Source: Bradyrhizobium sp. MOS003 (GTDB lineage Bacteria > Pseudomonadota > Alphaproteobacteria > Rhizobiales > Xanthobacteraceae). Taken from it: a stretch of 64,000 nucleotides of DNA. Numbering within the stretch: the first letter of the stretch is position 1; every line of letters begins with the position of its first letter. Positions 61,010 through 64,000 of this stretch are shown piece after piece. The translations under genes and the position numbers were made by a program. The notes under the pieces were generated by a model. The model saw only the letters and a program-made list of their open reading frames with translations. It was not told the DNA's origin and ran no database searches. The DNA lies in NCBI RefSeq assembly GCF_003020125.1, contig NZ_PYFW01000001.1, forward strand, positions 248,001 to 312,000. The letters run 5' to 3'.

Positions 61010-61650
61010 TCGCTCAGCAGCGGACGGAACGACGGGCGGGATTTCACCCGCGCGTACCACGCCTTTGCTGCGTCGTCCTCGCTCCATGGCACGTCGCCCA
61101 GATAGTCGATCGCCGAGAGATGCGCCGCGGCGGCGAGATCCGCGTAGGTGATCCGGTCGCCGGCCAGGAAGTTTCGCGTCTGCGCCAGCCAGCCGATATA
61201 GGCCAGATGATAGCGCACATTGGCCTTGGCGGCGCGCATCACGTCGGCCGAGGGCGGCCCGCCGCCATTCTCCTCGCTCATGAAACGCTTGTAGATGCGC
61301 TCGGTGACGAGAGGATGCGAGACCTCCTCGAAGAACTTTTCGTTGAACCAGGCCATCAGCCGGCGGACCTCGACGCGCTCGGAGATCGTCTCCGGCATCA
61401 GGCGCTTGGGCCCCATCTCGGCGCCATAGGCCTCGTCGACATATTCGGCGATGATCGCAGCGCCCGGGATCGGTGGCTGCTCGTCATCCACCATCACAGG
61501 GGTCGTGCCTGCCGCGTTGAGCAACAGAAACGCCTCGCGCCGCTCCCAGCTGCGCTCTTCGACCAGCTTGAGGTCGAGCCCGTATTCGCCCGCGATCAGG
61601 CGGATGAAACGCGAATGCGGACAGAACGGATGATGAAACAGCGTAAACAT
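60958..61650 (-). CDS. Glutathione S-transferase family protein
   Basis: A 230-residue GST. The thioredoxin-fold N-terminal domain begins [24 protein letters not shown], with a PFCPHS motif in place of the usual catalytic Ser or Tyr and a Cys that could be active (omega/beta-like). [26 protein letters not shown] binds glutathione; the helical C-terminal domain has [29 protein letters not shown]. It is the first gene before queG, which it overlaps. Substrate unknown. Confidence 0.9.
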   Translation of the reverse strand: MFTLFHHPFCPHSRFIRLIAGEYGLDLKLVEERSWERREAFLLLNAAGTTPVMVDDEQPPIPGAAIIAEYVDEAYGAEMGPKRLMPETISERVEVRRLMAWFNEKFFEEVSHPLVTERIYKRFMSEENGGGPPSADVMRAAKANVRYHLAYIGWLAQTRNFLAGDRITYADLAAAAHLSAIDYLGDVPWSEDDAAKAWYARVKSRPSFRPLLSEWLAGVPASRTYVDLDF

Positions 61651-61819
61651 GAAGCCTTTGACTATGTGATGGTGCTTAAGATTCCATCAATGTTTGTGCG
61701 GCGCCACACTAGTCCTTCAAAACCGCGAGGCAAGGGCGTGATTTCGCATTTTGCGATTGCGGCATGGGGGCGAATAGGCGAGAAGAGCCCCGCTTTTCCA
61801 GCCCAAATGGACCGTAAAT

Positions 61820-62626
61820 ATGTCAGACGCAATACGGGCAGTGATCCTCGGCATCATCGAGGGTGTGACCGAGTTCCTTCCCGTGTCCTCGACCGGCCAT
61901 TTGCTGCTCGCGGAACGCTTCTTTCATCTCGGCGAAGGTGCCTTCTGGGATTCATTTACGGTTCTGATCCAGCTCGGCGCGATCCTCGCGATCGTCGGGC
62001 TGTACTTCAAGAAGCTCTGGGACGTCGTGATCGGCTTCTTCACCGGCGACACCTATTCGCGCCGCTTCGTGGTCGGCGTGCTGGTGGCGTTTTTGCCCGC
62101 CGTCATCGTCGGCCTCGTCGCCGGCAAATACATCAAGAGCGTGCTGTTCAATCCCTGGGTCGTCTGCTTCACCCTGATCGTCGGCGGCGCCATTCTACTC
62201 TGGGTCGACAAGCTCGACCTCAAGCCGCGCGAGCATGATGCCACCAGGTTTCCGCTGCTGATGTATCTCTATATCGGCATCGCGCAGTGCCTCGCGATGA
62301 TCCCCGGCGTGTCGCGTTCCGGCGCCAGCATCGTCGCGGCGATGTTCCTCGGCGCCGACAAGCGCGCGGCGGCGGAGTTCTCGTTCTTCCTCGCCATCCC
62401 CACCATGATCGGCGCGTTCGCCTACGACTTCTACAAGAACCGCTCCGAGATGACGATGGACCACATGGGCATCGTCGCGATCGGTTTCGTGGTGTCGTTC
62501 ATCACCGCGATCATCGTGGTCAAGACGTTCCTGGAATACGTCACCCGGCACGGCTTCGTGGTGTTCGCCTGGTGGCGCGTCATCGTCGGCACGCTCGGCC
62601 TGATCGCGCTGGCGTTGGGGCGGTAA
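61820..62626 (+). CDS. uppP: Undecaprenyl-diphosphate phosphatase
   Basis: Recycles the lipid carrier of peptidoglycan and polysaccharide synthesis in the inner membrane. The 268-residue protein has seven to eight membrane segments and both BacA motifs: GIIEGVTEFLPVSSTGHLLL near residue 10-29 (Glu and Ser active residues) and MIPGVSRSGASIVAA near 160. Length is normal. It is read toward the DprE1-like gene, 97 bases apart, and is divergent from the GST gene. Confidence 0.97.
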   Translation: MSDAIRAVILGIIEGVTEFLPVSSTGHLLLAERFFHLGEGAFWDSFTVLIQLGAILAIVGLYFKKLWDVVIGFFTGDTYSRRFVVGVLVAFLPAVIVGLVAGKYIKSVLFNPWVVCFTLIVGGAILLWVDKLDLKPREHDATRFPLLMYLYIGIAQCLAMIPGVSRSGASIVAAMFLGADKRAAAEFSFFLAIPTMIGAFAYDFYKNRSEMTMDHMGIVAIGFVVSFITAIIVVKTFLEYVTRHGFVVFAWWRVIVGTLGLIALALGR

Positions 62627-62723
62627 CTTCGAAAACTCGCTCACGCTCTCAACGCAATGTAAGCTTTTGATCGGTAGTCAGTTCCAACGCCGGGCGGCGC
62701 GCGTCCGGCACAGGAGCTGAGCC

Positions 62724-64000
62724 ATGACCCTCGTCAGCGGCTGGGGCCGTTTCCCGGTCGTCGATAGCGATGTGCTGCGCCCGCGCTCGTTCGCGGCGGT
62801 CGGCGAAGCCGTCTCGGCCGGCAGCGTCGCGCGCGGCAACGGCCGCGCCTATGGCGATGCCGCGATCGGCGCCACGCGGACCGTGACGATGACCGGCTTC
62901 GACCGGGTCAGGTCGTTCGATCCGGCAACCGGTCGCATCCGTCTCGAAGCCGGCGTTCTGCTGTCGGACCTGATCGACACCTTCGGCCCGCGCGGCTTCC
63001 TGCCCTTCGTCGTGCCGGGCACGCGCTTCGTCTCGATCGGGGGCGCCATTGCGGCCGACGTGCACGGCAAGAACCATCATTCCGAGGGCGGCTTCGGCCG
63101 CTACGTCGACAGCATCCTGCTGCGCACCGGACAGGGCGAGGTCATCGAGGCCTCGCGCGATGAGAATTCCGACGCCTTCTTCGCGACGGTCGGCGGCATG
63201 GGCCTGACCGGCATCATCCTCGAAGCGACGATGCGGCTGCGGCGGGTCGAGACGGGCTGGATCCGCGAGCGGGTGATCTCCGCGTCCGATCTCGATGCCG
63301 CGATGCGCGCACTCGAGGCGGGCGACGCCGCGACCTATTCGGTGGCCTGGATCGACTGCGTGGCACGCGGCCGCGATCTGGGCCGCTCGCTGGTCTATCT
63401 CGGCGAGCATGCGGATAAAGGGGAATTGGCGGAAGGGGCCGATGCATTTCCGGTCGGCAAGGACTCCCGCCTCAGCTTGCCGCTCGACCTGCCGTCGATC
63501 GCATTGAACCGCATCAGTGTCCGCGCCTTCAACGAGCTCTATTACCGCATGGGCGCGCGCCGCGCCGGCGGCAGCCATGTGGTCTCGCTCTATCCGTATT
63601 TCTTTCCGCTCGACAGCGTCAGTGACTGGAATCGCATCTACGGCAAGCGCGGCTTCCTCCAGCATCAATGCGTGATCCCGCAAGCCGGCGCGCGCGCCGT
63701 GCTCGGCGAGATCCTCGATCGGGTCGCGCGGCGCGGCGACGCCTCCTTCCTCGCCGTGCTCAAGAAGCTCGGCCAGGGCGACGGCATCCTGTCGTTCCCG
63801 CTGCCCGGCTACACCCTGGCGCTGGATTTCCCGGTGAAGGGCGACATCCTGAATTTCCTCGACGAGATCGATCCCCTCGTCGTCGCCGCCGGCGGCCGGC
63901 TGTATCTGGCGAAAGACGCCCGCCAGTCGCGCGCGACCTTCGAGGCCGGCTATCCTGCCCTGCAGCGTTTCAACGCGATCCGCAAATCGCTCGATCCCGC
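62724..64000 (+). CDS. FAD-binding oxidoreductase, DprE1-like (cut by window end)
   Basis: An open frame of at least 425 codons from ATG 62724 (MTLVSGWGRFPVVDSD) to the window end. The FAD-linked PCMH-type domain shows ARGNGRAYGDAAI, GTRFVSIGGAIAADVHGKNHH and TVGGMGLTGIILEATMRLRR, matching decaprenylphosphoryl-ribose 2'-oxidase (DprE1) and relatives. Later SLYPYFFPLD, FLQHQCVIP and YTLALDFPVKG fit the same family. DprE1 with DprE2 epimerises polyprenyl-phosphoryl ribose to arabinose. The partner DprE2 would be just outside the window. Location after uppP fits a polyprenyl-phosphate pathway. Confidence 0.85.
   Translation, partial: MTLVSGWGRFPVVDSDVLRPRSFAAVGEAVSAGSVARGNGRAYGDAAIGATRTVTMTGFDRVRSFDPATGRIRLEAGVLLSDLIDTFGPRGFLPFVVPGTRFVSIGGAIAADVHGKNHHSEGGFGRYVDSILLRTGQGEVIEASRDENSDAFFATVGGMGLTGIILEATMRLRRVETGWIRERVISASDLDAAMRALEAGDAATYSVAWIDCVARGRDLGRSLVYLGEHADKGELAEGADAFPVGKDSRLSLPLDLPSIALNRISVRAFNELYYRMGARRAGGSHVVSLYPYFFPLDSVSDWNRIYGKRGFLQHQCVIPQAGARAVLGEILDRVARRGDASFLAVLKKLGQGDGILSFPLPGYTLALDFPVKGDILNFLDEIDPLVVAAGGRLYLAKDARQSRATFEAGYPALQRFNAIRKSLDP

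Overview
The window is GC-rich chromosomal DNA from an alphaproteobacterium, most probably Bradyrhizobium or a close relative. Three things point there: the gene content and order (hslV-orf-hslU, hisB-hisH-hisA-hisF-hisE-coaA, rph/hrcA/grpE/dnaK/dnaJ/pmtA), the RpoH-type promoters, and several families of palindromic intergenic repeats that I recall as common in Bradyrhizobium and Rhodopseudomonas. The assignment rests on recognition; no database was searched. I see no prophage, insertion sequence, CRISPR array, rRNA or tRNA. Nearly all of the sequence is core genome.

Layout. 1-2664: the HslUV protease on the minus strand, with a membrane protein gene between hslV and hslU. 2855-7591: a plus-strand histidine operon with an embedded DUF2628 gene, ending in coaA. 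7690-14322: a small zinc-ribbon protein, then minus-strand genes for an AI-2E-family membrane protein, a histidine phosphatase, a hybrid histidine kinase, a secreted protein and the YifB ATPase. 14551-20100: a PilZ protein, a TadD-like lipoprotein and, convergent to them, cpaB-cpaC-cpaD-cpaE of a Tad pilus; the motor and pilin genes are absent. 20401-26846: gshB-yraN-rsmI, a divergent LpoA-like lipoprotein, and rph-rdgB-hemW.

27029-35234 is a heat-shock block (hrcA, grpE, dnaK, dnaJ) followed by the phospholipid methyltransferase pmtA and interrupted by an exported nicotinamidase and a secreted unknown. 35292-38589 holds an FMN reductase, pyrF, a DUF1330 protein, dapB and gpmA. 38717-43759 holds an Ada-like repair protein, a DUF2244 protein, endonuclease III and an EmrAB-type efflux pair. 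43766-48124 is a metal section: CysZ-like protein, NikR, a copper P-type ATPase and divergent csoR with a visible operator. 48273-51600 has a permuted papain-like protein, an exported amine oxidase and a TauE/SafE-type permease coupled to pheT. 51597-57219 is the translation cluster infC/rpmI/rplT/pheS/pheT, in which infC starts with ATT and is separated from rpmI by an opposing secreted-protein gene. 57466-64000 holds an alpha/beta hydrolase, a SnoaL-like protein, a thioesterase-like protein, queG, a GST, uppP and a DprE1-like oxidase cut by the window end.

I did not find a clearly new multi-gene system. The most interesting items are a palindromic repeat that supplies the 5' end of hemW, the ATT start of infC, matched CTTG-N17-CCTAT promoters at hslV and dnaK, a long hairpin in the cpaB leader, a split Tad locus, an exported nicotinamidase, and a DprE1-like oxidase beside uppP.
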